Part shown: one piece after another, positions 1 through 8,798 of the stretch
How the letters are laid out: the number at the start of each line of letters is the position of its first letter
How positions within the stretch are numbered: the first letter of the stretch is position 1
DNA from: Luteimonas endophytica
GTDB lineage: Bacteria; Pseudomonadota; Gammaproteobacteria; Xanthomonadales; Xanthomonadaceae
Length of the DNA stretch: 56,987 nt
Assembly: GCF_029887875.1 (NCBI RefSeq)
Contig: NZ_JARXRM010000010.1
Coordinates: 1 to 56,987 of the forward strand
Direction of reading: 5' to 3'
The notes under the pieces: generated by a model
What the model was told of the DNA's origin: nothing
The model's input: only the letters and a program-made list of their open reading frames with translations
Database searches by the model: none
Program-made: the position numbers and the translations under genes

Positions 1-44
1 GGAGCAACGTAGCCACCACCGCCATCGTGCATCATCACTGCCAT
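1..44 (-). CDS. possible 5' end of a CDS running off the window edge
   Basis: An ATG on the minus strand at 44-42 opens a frame reading MAVMMHDGGGGYVA up to the window edge, with a GGAG ribosome-binding site about eight bases upstream. Only 14 codons are visible, so no family can be assigned. The Shine-Dalgarno spacing is the only support. It could be a chance start. Confidence 0.3.
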   Translation of the reverse strand, partial: MAVMMHDGGGGYVA

Positions 45-189
45 GTCGTTGTCTCCGTGGGGAGGCGCACCACGGGCGCGGCGCGCGCATGAGCGAATGC
101 TGCGCCTTGCCACGCGCCGCGGCATCTGGGGTCGTCCCTAGGTCGGCCCGAAACCGTGCACCCTGCACAACGGCACCGGCGCGACACCC

Positions 190-310
190 GCCGTCATCCC
201 CGCGGGAACGCCCCCGTAGGAGCGGGCCATGCACGCGAAAGCCGGCGCCGTCGGCCGACACCCGGCATCACCGCCACCCAACCGAAGCCCCCATGGCCGC
301 GACAGCCGAC
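190..310. repeat. REP-like palindromic repeat in the first intergenic stretch
   Basis: The gene-poor stretch 45-330 holds a copy of the dispersed element found at four other places in the window: GTAGGAGCGGGCCATGCACG at 216, followed by CGAAAGCCGGCGCC, with a partner arm CCATGGCCGCGACAGCC near 291. Just before it (about 192-207) lies CGTCATCCCCGCGGGAACG, typical of another intergenic repeat of this bacterial group. No gene is seen here; open frames over it are shadows of high GC. Confidence 0.5.
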
Positions 311-330
311 GCCCCTTACCCGGCCGCACC

Positions 331-726
331 TCAGTCGATGTGCTCCATGTCCTCAGGCAGCCCCAACCAGCCGTGCATGCGCGACTCGTACACCGACACC
401 CGCGGCCGGGGGAACGCCGGGTCCGCGAAGGCCCCGATCGGGATCACCACCACGTCGGCAAGCGCATCGGGCGTGTAGAAGACCGTGGTGCCGCAGACCG
501 GGCAGAAATGGAACCGCGCCCTGCCGCCCTCGTCGCCGACGCGGACGTACTCGGTGCTCGGCCCCTCGATTGTCACCGCGTCGGCAGGGAACCGCGCCTG
601 GGCGGCGAACACGCTGCCGCTGCGCCGCTGGCACGCCAGGCAGTGGCAGATCGAGATCCGCACCGGCTCGCCGCGTACGCGGGCGACGAGCTTGCCGCAG
701 CAGCAGGAGGCGAGACGGTCGGCCAT
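331..726 (-). CDS. GFA / CENP-V family zinc-binding protein
   Basis: A 131-residue protein of the GFA family (glutathione-dependent formaldehyde-activating enzyme/CENP-V fold). The cysteines expected for zinc binding are present: C8/C10, C27-H-C29-xx-C32 and C75-xx-C78 (FCPVCGT). Length is normal for the family. I start at the internal Met (MADRLASCCCG) because the 26 upstream codons are Arg/Ala/Gly-rich and unlike the family. Most GFA members have no proven substrate, so formaldehyde chemistry should not be assumed. The gene precedes no obvious partner; the DUF1801 gene lies 32 bp upstream on the same strand and may be cotranscribed. Confidence 0.85.
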   Translation of the reverse strand: MADRLASCCCGKLVARVRGEPVRISICHCLACQRRSGSVFAAQARFPADAVTIEGPSTEYVRVGDEGGRARFHFCPVCGTTVFYTPDALADVVVIPIGAFADPAFPRPRVSVYESRMHGWLGLPEDMEHID

Positions 727-758
727 GGCGGGGTGCCCCGTGAACCCGGGTGCGCCGC

Positions 759-1181
759 TCAGAACAGCGCGTCGCCGGGCAGCTTCGCCGCCTGCTTGAA
801 CCACTTGGCCAGCTGCGCCTCGTCGATCTCCTCGTCCTCGTGGATGTGGAGGTAGCGCACCTGCTCTTGCTTCGACGTCTCCGGCGGCATCGGGCGCAGC
901 GAGGCGCCGTTGAGGAAGGTCACCTTCACGTACCGGGCGAAGCAGTGGTAGCTGAGGAACCAGCCCTTTCCCTCCACGCCGTAGAAGGGCGAGTTCCAGC
1001 GCACCGCCCTGCGCACCTTCGGCACGGCCTTTTCGACCAGCGCGTCCAGGCGCTCCCCCACCTCCCGCTTCCAGCCCGGCATCGCCTCGATGTAGGCCTG
1101 CACCGGGCCGTCGCCGTCGCCCTTGGGGATCTGCGGATTGCCGCCGGACAGCAGGGCCGGCTTCTTCGCTGCCTTGGTCAT
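759..1181 (-). CDS. DUF1801 domain-containing protein
   Basis: A 140-residue protein starting MTKAAKKPALL, preceded by a good GGTGAG ribosome-binding site. The body contains the DUF1801 signature: a lysine-rich N-terminus, then a VRRAVRWNSPFYGVEGKG segment and a KVTFLNGASL strand, ending DEAQLAKWFKQAAKLPGDALF. DUF1801 proteins are small, cytoplasmic and of unknown biochemical role. The long upstream extension in this frame is low-complexity and has no start signal. It probably shares a transcript with the downstream GFA gene. Confidence 0.85.
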   Translation of the reverse strand: MTKAAKKPALLSGGNPQIPKGDGDGPVQAYIEAMPGWKREVGERLDALVEKAVPKVRRAVRWNSPFYGVEGKGWFLSYHCFARYVKVTFLNGASLRPMPPETSKQEQVRYLHIHEDEEIDEAQLAKWFKQAAKLPGDALF

Positions 1182-1464
1182 GATCTCACCCGTTCCGAGA
1201 GTCTGGGGTCCGGCTCCTGCGGGAGCCTTGCGCCAGCCCATTGGACTGCAAACCGCCGCGCCACTCAAACGGGGCCGCTCGCTTTGCGCGGCGCCAACGC
1301 CGCGGCGCCCCGCTTCGCCCGCCCCAGCCGCGCGCAGCCGTCGCGCTCCAACCGTCGCCCCGATCGGGCACCCATCCGCGTTTTCGGCGGTTCCGTCGCA
1401 TCGCGGTTGATCGACGTCCGCGCCCGCGCCAGCCTGCCCCCGGTCCTTCACCGGCGTTCATCTC

Positions 1465-2922
1465 ATGAAACTTCTCGCATCCTGCCTGGGCGTGCTCTGG
1501 GGGCTGGCGGCCGCCACCGCGTCGGCGGCGGCGCCGGACACCAGCCCCGAAGCGGCGGCCGCGCGCGTCCGCGAGGGCCTGCTGCCCGCCCACTACCTGG
1601 ACGGGCACCTCGCCGCCAGGTCGATCCCGCAGGCGATGCTGGAGGAGGGCATTCCGGGGCTCGCCATCGCCTTCGTCGACGACGGCGAGATCGCCTGGCA
1701 GCAGGCGTTCGGCTACGCCGACCTCCGGACCGCCACCCCGGTCACGCCCGACACGGTGTTCGCGGCAGCGTCGCTGAGCAAGCCGGTGGCGGCCATGACC
1801 GCGCTGCACCTGGTGGACCGGGGCCTGCTCGGCCTCGACGAGGACGTCAACCAGCACCTGCGCGGCTGGAAGCTCCCCGCCGACCGGTTCACCGAGACCG
1901 AAAAGGTCACCCTGCGCCGGCTGATCGGCCATACCGCCGGGGTCAAGAACCACGTGTGGGCGTCCTACGCGCCCGACCGGCCGCTGCCGACGGTGGAGGC
2001 CCTGCTCTCGGGCGCCGCGCCCTCGGTGGATCCGCCGGCCGTGCTCGAATCCGAGCCCGGCCAGCGCTACAGGTACTCGAACCCGGGGTACCTGATCGTC
2101 GAGAAGCTCATCCAGGATGCGACCGGCCGGGACTTCGGCGCCGAGGCCGAGCGGATCGTGTTCGCGCCCGCCGGCATGCGGCGCAGCTCCTTCGCGCAAC
2201 CGCTGCCGCCAGCGTTGCGGGCCGATGCCGCCACCGGCTACTCGGGCGATCTGCACCCCTACCCGTACCGCGCGTTCCCGTTCCTGGCCGCGGGCGGGCT
2301 GTGGTCCACGCCCGGTGACCTCGCACGGTTCGCGGCCACCCTCATGGCCGACCACGGCCCGGGCCGGAACCGGATCGTTTCGGACGAACTGGCGGCGGAG
2401 GTCTTCGCCCGCTCCGAGGCCAGGCTGGGCTTCACCAAGAAGCTGGGCCCGGGCGAACTGCTGTTCGAGCACTGGGGCAGCAACGCCGGTTTTACCAGCT
2501 ACCTGGTCGGCTCGCTTCCGGACCGGCAAGCGCTGGTGGTGATGACCAACAGCGACCAGGGCTTCGACCTGATGGCGTCGATCGCCCGCGCGGTGGCCCG
2601 GGAGTATGGCTGGGCGCCGCTGGAACCCGAGGTCTACCGGGAAACCGCCGTCCCCGTGGCCGCGCTGGAGCGCTTCGCCGGCACCTACGGCGCGGAAGAG
2701 GATGGGAGAAACCGGCTGGTGTTCACGCTGGCGCAGGGCGAGCTGCGCCTGCGGGAGCCCGGCGCGGAGTCCGCCCAGGCGCTCGTCCCGGTCGGCGACC
2801 AGACCTTCCTTTCGGTCCCGCGCAACACCAGCTACCGCTTCCTCGAGGCGAAGGACGGCGGCATCGGCTGGGTGCGCGTGACCGCCGCCAGCGGCTACAA
2901 CAATGACTTCCCGCGGAACTAG
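1465..2922 (+). CDS. exported beta-lactamase-fold serine hydrolase
   Basis: A 485-residue protein with a Sec signal peptide (about residues 1-22) and a class C beta-lactamase/penicillin-binding-protein-like domain. The catalytic SxxK is S103-L-S-K106 and the second motif is YSN at 204-206. The C-terminal ~90 residues form a separate beta-rich domain like those that follow this fold in DUF3471-type esterase/peptidase relatives. It should act in the periplasm as a D-aminopeptidase, esterase or carboxypeptidase; the sequence does not decide the substrate. Its 3' end overlaps the next gene, a paralogue, by 20 bp. Confidence 0.88.
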   Translation: MKLLASCLGVLWGLAAATASAAAPDTSPEAAAARVREGLLPAHYLDGHLAARSIPQAMLEEGIPGLAIAFVDDGEIAWQQAFGYADLRTATPVTPDTVFAAASLSKPVAAMTALHLVDRGLLGLDEDVNQHLRGWKLPADRFTETEKVTLRRLIGHTAGVKNHVWASYAPDRPLPTVEALLSGAAPSVDPPAVLESEPGQRYRYSNPGYLIVEKLIQDATGRDFGAEAERIVFAPAGMRRSSFAQPLPPALRADAATGYSGDLHPYPYRAFPFLAAGGLWSTPGDLARFAATLMADHGPGRNRIVSDELAAEVFARSEARLGFTKKLGPGELLFEHWGSNAGFTSYLVGSLPDRQALVVMTNSDQGFDLMASIARAVAREYGWAPLEPEVYRETAVPVAALERFAGTYGAEEDGRNRLVFTLAQGELRLREPGAESAQALVPVGDQTFLSVPRNTSYRFLEAKDGGIGWVRVTAASGYNNDFPRN

Positions 2923-4009
2923 GCTACGCCAGCGGCGGAGCGGCTGGCCGGCACTGGCGTCGTTCGCCCTGGCGGCGCTGCTGGCCGGCTGCGCGGCCGC
3001 CCCCGAAGCGCCGGCCGGCGCCCACCAGGCGAGGGACTTCGCCGCGCTCGACCGGTTCGTCCGCCGCGAGATGGAAGCGGCCGGCGTGCCCGGCCTGGCG
3101 ATCGCGGTGCTCCGGGACGGCCGCATCGTCCACCAGGGCGCCTACGGCGTGAAGCACGCGGCGAACCGCGAGCCGGTCACGCCCGACACCCTGTTCGAAG
3201 CGGCCTCGCTGTCCAAACCGGTGTTCGCGGCCTTCGTCGTGCTGCAGGCCGAGCAGGGCCTGCTGGACCTGGACCGGCCACTGTACCGCTACCTGCCGCA
3301 CCCGGACCTCGCCGGCGACCCGCGGCATCGCCGGCTGACGGCGCGGATGGTGCTGGCCCATGCCTCCGGGCTGCCGAACTGGCGGCAGGACACCGGCGGC
3401 GAACTCAAGTTCCTGTTCGAACCGGGAACGCGGTTCGGCTACTCCGGCGAAGCCTACGAATACCTCAAGGACGTGCTGAAGCACCTGCTCGGCGTGGACG
3501 ATGCCGGCCTGCAGGCGCGCCTGGAGGCGGATGTCTTCGGGCCGATCGGCGCGCCTTCCATGCGCTACACCTGGGACGCATCCATTCCCGCCCGCAAGGC
3601 GTACGGGCACCGCGGCGGCACCCCCACCGACAATCACCGGCACGATGACGGGTTCGGGGCCTCGTACACCCTGCACGCCACGGCATCGGACTACGCCAGG
3701 TTTCTGGCCATGCTGGCCCGGCCGGGCCGCGACCGCGCGCCCGCGGTGGCGCGGCTGCTGGCGATCCAGCGGGACCTGCCGCACGAAGAGGGCGAACTGC
3801 ACCGGAGCCTGGGCTTTCCGGTGAAGGCCACGGCGCGGGGCCTGCGCTACTACCACGCCGGAAACAACGGCGACTTCCGGGCGTACTGCCATCTCTACCC
3901 GGGTCGGGGCGACGGCGTGGTGCTGTTCGGCAACGCCGACAACCTGTTCTCGTCCGGCCTGGCGCAGCGGATCCTGGAGCGCCTCGAGGAGCCGTGGTTC
4001 TACATGTAA
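2903..4009 (+). CDS. lipoprotein beta-lactamase-fold serine hydrolase (paralogue of the upstream gene)
   Basis: A 368-residue protein whose N-terminus carries an arginine-rich start, a hydrophobic stretch and the lipobox LLAGC (lipidated Cys30), so it is probably membrane-anchored. The hydrolase motifs are S102-L-S-K105 and Y180-S-G182; Gly replaces the usual Asn of the second motif, which is tolerated in esterase-like members. The start codon lies inside the end of the previous gene, so the two are translationally coupled. It shares PVTPDTLFEAASLSKPV with the upstream protein, so they look like tandem paralogues, but it lacks the C-terminal domain. Confidence 0.88.
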   Translation: MTSRGTRLRQRRSGWPALASFALAALLAGCAAAPEAPAGAHQARDFAALDRFVRREMEAAGVPGLAIAVLRDGRIVHQGAYGVKHAANREPVTPDTLFEAASLSKPVFAAFVVLQAEQGLLDLDRPLYRYLPHPDLAGDPRHRRLTARMVLAHASGLPNWRQDTGGELKFLFEPGTRFGYSGEAYEYLKDVLKHLLGVDDAGLQARLEADVFGPIGAPSMRYTWDASIPARKAYGHRGGTPTDNHRHDDGFGASYTLHATASDYARFLAMLARPGRDRAPAVARLLAIQRDLPHEEGELHRSLGFPVKATARGLRYYHAGNNGDFRAYCHLYPGRGDGVVLFGNADNLFSSGLAQRILERLEEPWFYM

Positions 4010-4160
4010 AGCGCGAATGGCGTGCGGACCCCACTTCGCCCGGCCCGTTTTACCCCCGCCTGGAGTCGATGCCGCGGGCATTGTCGATCGGCATGTCGAG
4101 GCGGCAGAACGGCCCGCGGCCGCAGCCAACGCCGTTTCGGCGCGGCCGTCGCCCCGGTGC

Positions 4161-4592
4161 TCAGCAAAGCCTGGACCGGAAGTGGAAGCACTCGATCCCG
4201 AAGCCCTCGCGGAAGTAGAACCGGTGCGCCTGCTCCCGGGTCACGCGCGAGATCAGCTGGATTTCGCTGCACCCCAGGGCCCGCCCCTGCTCCTTGAGCC
4301 TGGCGATCAACGCGGCGCCGTAGCCGCGCGAACGCACCCGCTCATCGACGACGAGGTCGTCGACGTAGATGAGTTTCTCGCAGTAAAGCATTCGCATGAC
4401 GCGATACGTGGCCACGGCCCTGACCGCACCCCCGTCCCGCAGCGCCAACAGCCCGAGCCCTTCGCTCGCCATGAGGCTGCGGATCATCGGGACGTACTGG
4501 TCCTGTGCGATCTGGGGCCGGAGTTGCCGCATGACCTCGAAGGTGGCGGCAATCTGCTCGTCGGTTTCCGCAAAGGCGATGTCGATAGTCAT
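4161..4592 (-). CDS. GNAT family N-acetyltransferase
   Basis: A 143-residue single-domain GNAT protein. The acetyl-CoA-binding motif A is visible as VDDLVVDERVRSRGYGAAL, with the RxxGxG/A loop at R-S-R-G-Y-G-A, followed by the usual helix and a C-terminal AHRFYFREGFGIECF segment that matches motif B. Length is normal. The substrate cannot be read from sequence. It is monocistronic, convergent with the hydrolase pair on the left. Confidence 0.88.
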   Translation of the reverse strand: MTIDIAFAETDEQIAATFEVMRQLRPQIAQDQYVPMIRSLMASEGLGLLALRDGGAVRAVATYRVMRMLYCEKLIYVDDLVVDERVRSRGYGAALIARLKEQGRALGCSEIQLISRVTREQAHRFYFREGFGIECFHFRSRLC

Positions 4593-4695
4593 TGGGATCC
4601 AGCGTTTGGATGAAGCGGGTGCCCGGGACGACCTAAACGGGCAACTCCGCGCAGCGCCGCCACACGGCGGCCGTTCTTCGACCCGTCGATCACCA

Positions 4696-5046
4696 TCACC
4701 GCATGATCTTGTCCAGCGCCTTGCCCTTCGCCAGTTCGTCGATCAGCTTGTCCAGGCAGCGGACGTTGCGCACCAGCGGATCCTCGATCTCCTCCACGCG
4801 CACGCCGCAGACCACGCCCTTGATCAGCGCGCGGTTGGGGTGCATGGCCGGGGCCTCGGCGAAGAAGGCCTGGAAATCGCTTTCCTTGTCGATCTGCTGC
4901 TGCAGGCCGCGTTCGCTGTAGCCGGTGAGCCAGCGGATGAGCTGGTCGACCTCCTCCCGGGTGCGCTGCTTGCGCTCCGCCTTGGCGACATACATGGGAT
5001 ACACCTTCGAGAACTTCATCGTGGCCATGCGATGGTCGTTCTTCAT
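4696..5046 (-). CDS. DUF2200 domain-containing protein
   Basis: A 116-residue basic protein starting [19 protein letters not shown], with a near-perfect GGAGGAG ribosome-binding site seven bases upstream. The family traits are the [13 protein letters not shown] opening, a WLTGYS turn and a C-terminal [19 protein letters not shown] helix. DUF2200 proteins occur across bacteria and have no established activity. A longer frame exists upstream but has no start signal. Confidence 0.85.
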   Translation of the reverse strand: MKNDHRMATMKFSKVYPMYVAKAERKQRTREEVDQLIRWLTGYSERGLQQQIDKESDFQAFFAEAPAMHPNRALIKGVVCGVRVEEIEDPLVRNVRCLDKLIDELAKGKALDKIMR

Positions 5047-5212
5047 TGCTCCTCCGATGGTGGGCCGAGCGCTGCCGGCCATCCGGGCTGCCGATCCGTC
5101 CGCGGCGCACATGAGAGACGCCGGGGCGGTTGGGGCGACGTGAACGCCCGCAAGCGACAGGGGCAGATTCACGCCGATGGATTCCCTGTTTCCCGGAAAG
5201 CCCGCCCCTGGT

Positions 5213-5635
5213 TCAAGCGGCACCGCGAAGCGGCATCGCCGTCGATGGCTTGCCCAACCACGCACCGCTGGCGCTTTCGCACCGGTGCCGCACCAGCTCC
5301 CGGCCGGGTGCGCTGGTCCGGTCGATCAGCCGGTCGCCGTCCGCCGAGAGCGTGAACTTCGCGGTGGCGAGCCAGGTTTCGCCTTCGCCGGACAGCTCCG
5401 AGATGAGTGCGATCTCGTCGCCGCGCACCACCACCGCCTCGATCGGGCCTTCGCTTTCCCAGTAGGCGATGCGGTGGTGCGCGATCCGAAGGATCAAGTC
5501 GTCGATGTGGGCATCGCACGCGCCGGGGCTGCCGGCCCAGCGACCCACGAAGCGGTCCGGAACCGTGGCTGCCGGATGCCCGGCGGAGAGTTGAAGCGGT
5601 AGCAGCAATGCGGCGATCGCAACGATGCGCTTCAT
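5213..5635 (-). CDS. small exported protein of unknown function
   Basis: A 140-residue protein with a clear signal peptide ([20 protein letters not shown]) and a GGGAGG ribosome-binding site. The mature part begins with a FVGRWAG strand and alternates short beta strands, like lipocalin-type or META-like folds, but I do not recognise a family. An in-frame start 57 bp upstream also has a GAGG site but would place polar residues before the signal peptide. Two Cys (C40 area and HRCES) could form a disulfide in the periplasm. Confidence 0.7.
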   Translation of the reverse strand: MKRIVAIAALLLPLQLSAGHPAATVPDRFVGRWAGSPGACDAHIDDLILRIAHHRIAYWESEGPIEAVVVRGDEIALISELSGEGETWLATAKFTLSADGDRLIDRTSAPGRELVRHRCESASGAWLGKPSTAMPLRGAA

Positions 5636-5810
5636 CGGCCTCCCAGGCGCGCTGTCGACCGAATACGGCGATTTTTTCGAAGGCTTGCCCATGGATTTTT
5701 CCTCGGTTCGGCCAGGCTTCGGGCCGGACCGCAAGCCTAGCCGAGATCGCCTGGACGCTCGACAAGCAATGCAGATGGCATCCAGACACTTCATCGCCGC
5801 CCCGCCCGGA

Positions 5811-7319
5811 TCAGTCGGCGATCGCGGGCGACCCGGCCTGCCGATTGGCGGCCTCGACGGCCCGCAGCATGGCGTCGAGATCGGCGCGTGACAGGACGCG
5901 GCCGTTGACGACGACCGTCTCGATGCTGGCCGTCGCACCGATGTCCTCGAGCGGATTCTCGCGCAGCAGCACCAGGTTGGCGCGGAAACCCTCCTCGATC
6001 CGGCCGGTGTTCCATTCCATCCAGCGGCCCGGCAGCGACGTCGCCGAGGCCAGCACCTGCGCGGGGCGCATGCCCGCCGCCACCAGCGCCTGCATTTCCT
6101 CGTGCATCGAGAACCCGGGCACCATCACCGGCACGTTGGCGTCGGTGCCCACCAGAATGGTGACGCCCGCGTCCAGCAGCGCCTCGAGCATCAGGTGGTG
6201 GGCCTGCGCGTAGGCCGCCCAGTAGGCCTCGTTGCGGCCGCGCCAGCCCTCGTTCCGGTGAGCGTCCGGCACCCGGTACGGATTCACGCCCGGCACCCAG
6301 CCCATGGCGTCCCCCTGCGCCACGCCGGGATTGACGTAGCCGAGCGCCACGTCCGGGAGCAGGCCTTCGAGGTCGACCGCCTGGCGGCCGAAGCTTTCGC
6401 TCAGGGCCAGCGTCGAGGTGACGTGGATCCCGTTCGCCGCCAGCCGTTCGGCGATCTCGCCGCGCCGCGCCCGCACATGGGCAAGGAACGCCTCGGCATT
6501 GGTGCTTCGCAGGCCCCCGAACTCGCGACCGAGCGCCTTCACCAGCTCCTCCACATGGGCGACCTCGGACTGGTTCGACGCCCACAGGTCCGGCAGGCCG
6601 GCGGCCAGGGGCAGATGACCGACCAACGGGACCGACATCTCCCGCGACGCCCGGCCCGCCTCGGCGTAGGCCTCGCGGCTCAGGAAGCTGCTGGCCTTGA
6701 CGGCGTCGTAGCCCTGCTCGACGAGCGATTCGATCCTGCGCGCGGTGGCCGGCGGCGAGCGCACCACGTTGCGCCCGGAGGTCCAGCCCACCCAGAGCCC
6801 CTCCCAGAGCCCATAGGACGCGAGCTGCGCGGCGACGACGTACATGTCCGGCCCCAGGCGCCCGGATTCGATCTCCTGCTTCCATTGCAGGTGATGGGGG
6901 CGGCCGTGCATTTCGCGGACCTGCGTGACCCCGTTCGCCAGGTACAGCAGCAGATCGTTCGGGCTGTTCCACAGGTGCACGTGCGAATCGGTGTAGCCGG
7001 GCACGGCGAACAGCCCGCTGCCGTCGATCACGGCGATCGAACCGGCCGGCTCGACCGAAGGGCCGACGGCGCGGATGACGCCATCCTCGACCAGGATGGA
7101 TTGCCGTGGTCGGAACTCCTCCCCGGCGGGGCCGAGCACCGAGACGTTGGCCAGCACGAACCGATCCGGCGAGCGCTGCGCCAGCCCCGGCTGCGCCACC
7201 GGCGTCGCGCCGCCGAACATCGTATCCACGGCATCCTCGATGACGAAGAAGGTCACCACGCCGCTGGCGATCGCCAGCACCGCGATGGCCAGGAAAATCC
7301 GAACGAGCCACTTTTTCAC
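5811..7319 (-). CDS. membrane-anchored amidohydrolase family protein
   Basis: A 502-residue protein with an N-terminal transmembrane anchor (about residues 6-27) and a metal-dependent amidohydrolase domain. The first metal motif is H113-V-H115 in YTDSHVHLWN; a later VGHLPL histidine and the GTDANVP aspartate complete the expected ligands, while a carboxylated-lysine candidate lies in YDAVKASSF. The family hydrolyses C-N bonds of cyclic amides, dipeptides or similar substrates; the substrate is unknown. It is divergent from a TetR-family gene with repeated operator-like sites between them, so that regulator probably controls it. Confidence 0.87.
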   Translation of the reverse strand: MKKWLVRIFLAIAVLAIASGVVTFFVIEDAVDTMFGGATPVAQPGLAQRSPDRFVLANVSVLGPAGEEFRPRQSILVEDGVIRAVGPSVEPAGSIAVIDGSGLFAVPGYTDSHVHLWNSPNDLLLYLANGVTQVREMHGRPHHLQWKQEIESGRLGPDMYVVAAQLASYGLWEGLWVGWTSGRNVVRSPPATARRIESLVEQGYDAVKASSFLSREAYAEAGRASREMSVPLVGHLPLAAGLPDLWASNQSEVAHVEELVKALGREFGGLRSTNAEAFLAHVRARRGEIAERLAANGIHVTSTLALSESFGRQAVDLEGLLPDVALGYVNPGVAQGDAMGWVPGVNPYRVPDAHRNEGWRGRNEAYWAAYAQAHHLMLEALLDAGVTILVGTDANVPVMVPGFSMHEEMQALVAAGMRPAQVLASATSLPGRWMEWNTGRIEEGFRANLVLLRENPLEDIGATASIETVVVNGRVLSRADLDAMLRAVEAANRQAGSPAIAD

Positions 7320-7373
7320 TGCAACCCCCTGTCAGGCCGACGCCCTGCATGGGCGGGTCGGCATGGATGCCAT

Positions 7374-7423
7374 CTAGGCACTGTCAGGATCACCCTACGA
7401 GCCTAACTAGACACTGTCAAGAT
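7374..7423. promoter_or_regulatory. direct-repeat operator and promoter between amidohydrolase and TetR genes
   Basis: Two 17-bp near-identical sites, CTAGGCACTGTCAGGAT (7374-7390) and CTAGACACTGTCAAGAT (7407-7423), match at 15 of 17 positions and are spaced 33 bp apart, about three helical turns. The second contains the palindromic core GACACTGTC. On the minus strand TTGACA (complement of 7415-7420) is a consensus -35 lying inside the second site, 17 bp from a weak TAGGGT. A regulator bound here would block the amidohydrolase promoter. Confidence 0.6.
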
Positions 7424-7468
7424 GCAGCCGTATCATCGGCGTCCTGATGCGCTGACGTTGGCGAGCCG

Positions 7469-8083
7469 GTGAACCGACAGCCCTACCATCATGGAAACCT
7501 GCCCTCGGCGCTGTTGCAGGCGGCCGAGGAGGAGCTGGCGCTGCACGGCATCGAGCGTTTTTCGCTGCGGGCGGTGGCCAAGCGCGCAGGGGTCAGCCAT
7601 GCGGCGCCGGCGCATCATTTCCGCGACCTGCGCGGAATGCTGACCGCGCTGGCGGCCCGCGGCTACGAGCGGCTGCTCGCGTTCCAGGGCCGCCGGCAGG
7701 CAGCCGCCGCGCCCGATCCCCGCGCGCGGATCGTCGCCTCGGGGCTTGGCTACATCGACTTCGCGATCGCCCACCCGGCGCTGTTTCGGCTGATGTTCGC
7801 CTCGGATCGGCCGGACCGCGACGATCCCCGGTTCGCCACGGCGTCGCTGCAGACGTTCGAGAAGCTGGTCGCCGAAACCGAAGCGATCGCGAACAGGAAC
7901 CCGTACCGGGACCCGGCGGCCATGAAGGACCTGATGGCCTCCTGGGCGCTCGTCCACGGCTTGGCCGAGCTGATCGTGTCCGGACGGGCCGAGCGCCCGC
8001 TGGGCCTGTCCGCACTGCAGGACGACGAACGCGACGCCCTGTTGACCGATATCGTTCAACGCTTGGCATCGGCGGGGGGCTGA
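7469..8083 (+). CDS. TetR/AcrR family transcriptional regulator
   Basis: A 204-residue protein starting at GTG. The N-terminal helix-turn-helix is typical: SLRAVAKRAGVSHAAPAHHF with the following FRDLRGMLTALA helix. The C-terminal domain (about 75-200) resembles the WHG/TetR_C_13 ligand-binding type, with FRLMFASDRPD and a final LTDIVQRLASAGG. It is expected to repress itself and the divergent amidohydrolase through the two sites at 7374-7423. The start is GTG with a weak Shine-Dalgarno, consistent with low expression. Confidence 0.88.
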   Translation: MNRQPYHHGNLPSALLQAAEEELALHGIERFSLRAVAKRAGVSHAAPAHHFRDLRGMLTALAARGYERLLAFQGRRQAAAAPDPRARIVASGLGYIDFAIAHPALFRLMFASDRPDRDDPRFATASLQTFEKLVAETEAIANRNPYRDPAAMKDLMASWALVHGLAELIVSGRAERPLGLSALQDDERDALLTDIVQRLASAGG

Positions 8084-8231
8084 AGGTGGAAAAGCTGCGT
8101 GCGATGCGGCGAAGGGGCTGGAGGACGTGCGCGCAGGCCGCACCGCCACGGCGGCAGAAACTGAAGCGCGGATTTGCACACGGGGGGCGCAATAGCCGGC
8201 ACAGTCAGCCCTTGCCAAACAGCGACGCGTC

Positions 8232-8267
8232 GGCCATATTCGTTATTCGGGAATAGCGAATATGGCC
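8232..8267. promoter_or_regulatory. 36-bp palindrome covering RBS and start codon of the HTH gene
   Basis: Arms GGCCATATTCGTTATTC (8232-8248) and GAATAGCGAATATGGCC (8251-8267) are complementary at 16 of 17 positions around a GG centre. The right arm contains the GGGAA ribosome-binding site region and the ATG at 8262. It can serve as an autoregulatory operator DNA site, and as RNA it would also hide the translation start. Confidence 0.7.
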
Positions 8268-8798
8268 ATGTCTCTCAAACCCCAGGAATTGTTGGTGCTG
8301 CTCAAGGTGTGCGCGCACCCGGAGCGCAAGTTCACCTTCGCCGCGCTCTCGAAGGAACTGTCGATGAGCGCTGCGGAAGTACACGCCAGCGTGAAGCGCG
8401 CGGTCGTTGCCGGGCTGGCGGTGCAGCGGGGGCGAGGCGACTGGCAGCCGATCCGCCCGGCCCTGCAGGAATTCCTGCTGCACGGTGCGCGCTATGCCTT
8501 CCCGGCTGAGGTGGGCGCGGTGAAGCGGGGCGTGCCCACCTCGTACGGCGTACCACCCCTGGCCGGCGCGCTGCTCGGTGGAGGAGACGCGCCCGTGTGG
8601 GCCCACCCGCAAGGCAGTGCGCGCGGACCTAGCCTGTCCCCGATCTATCGCACGGCTCCGCAGGCGGCACTGGCCGACCCGGCACTCCACCAGCTGTTGG
8701 CGCTTCTGGATGCACTGCGCACGGGACGCGCGCGCGAGCGCGAACTGGCGGGTAAGTTCGTCCTGGCCGCCTTGAGTGGTCTGGATGCAGCGGCCTGA
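8262..8798 (+). CDS. winged-helix regulator, putative antitoxin of an HTH/nucleotidyltransferase pair
   Basis: A 178-residue protein with an N-terminal winged-helix domain (residues ~5-75: LKPQELLVLLKVCAHP, then FAALSKELSMSAAEVHASVKRAVVAGL). The remaining ~100 residues are not assigned to a family. The first ATG has GGGAA at good spacing; a second ATG six bases on (MSLKPQ) is possible. It overlaps the following nucleotidyltransferase gene by 14 bp, so the two are coupled, as in AbiE-type toxin-antitoxin operons where a winged-helix antitoxin binds its own promoter palindrome. The antitoxin role is inference. Confidence 0.72.
   Translation: MAMSLKPQELLVLLKVCAHPERKFTFAALSKELSMSAAEVHASVKRAVVAGLAVQRGRGDWQPIRPALQEFLLHGARYAFPAEVGAVKRGVPTSYGVPPLAGALLGGGDAPVWAHPQGSARGPSLSPIYRTAPQAALADPALHQLLALLDALRTGRARERELAGKFVLAALSGLDAAA

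Noticed and set aside
1186..3126. 646-codon minus-strand frame opposite the first hydrolase
   Set aside because: Antisense to a gene with signal peptide and SxxK/YSN motifs. No start signal or domain.
8174..8509. Plus-strand frame starting upstream of the palindrome and overlapping the HTH gene
   Set aside because: Out of frame with the winged-helix gene, low-complexity, and without its own start signal.
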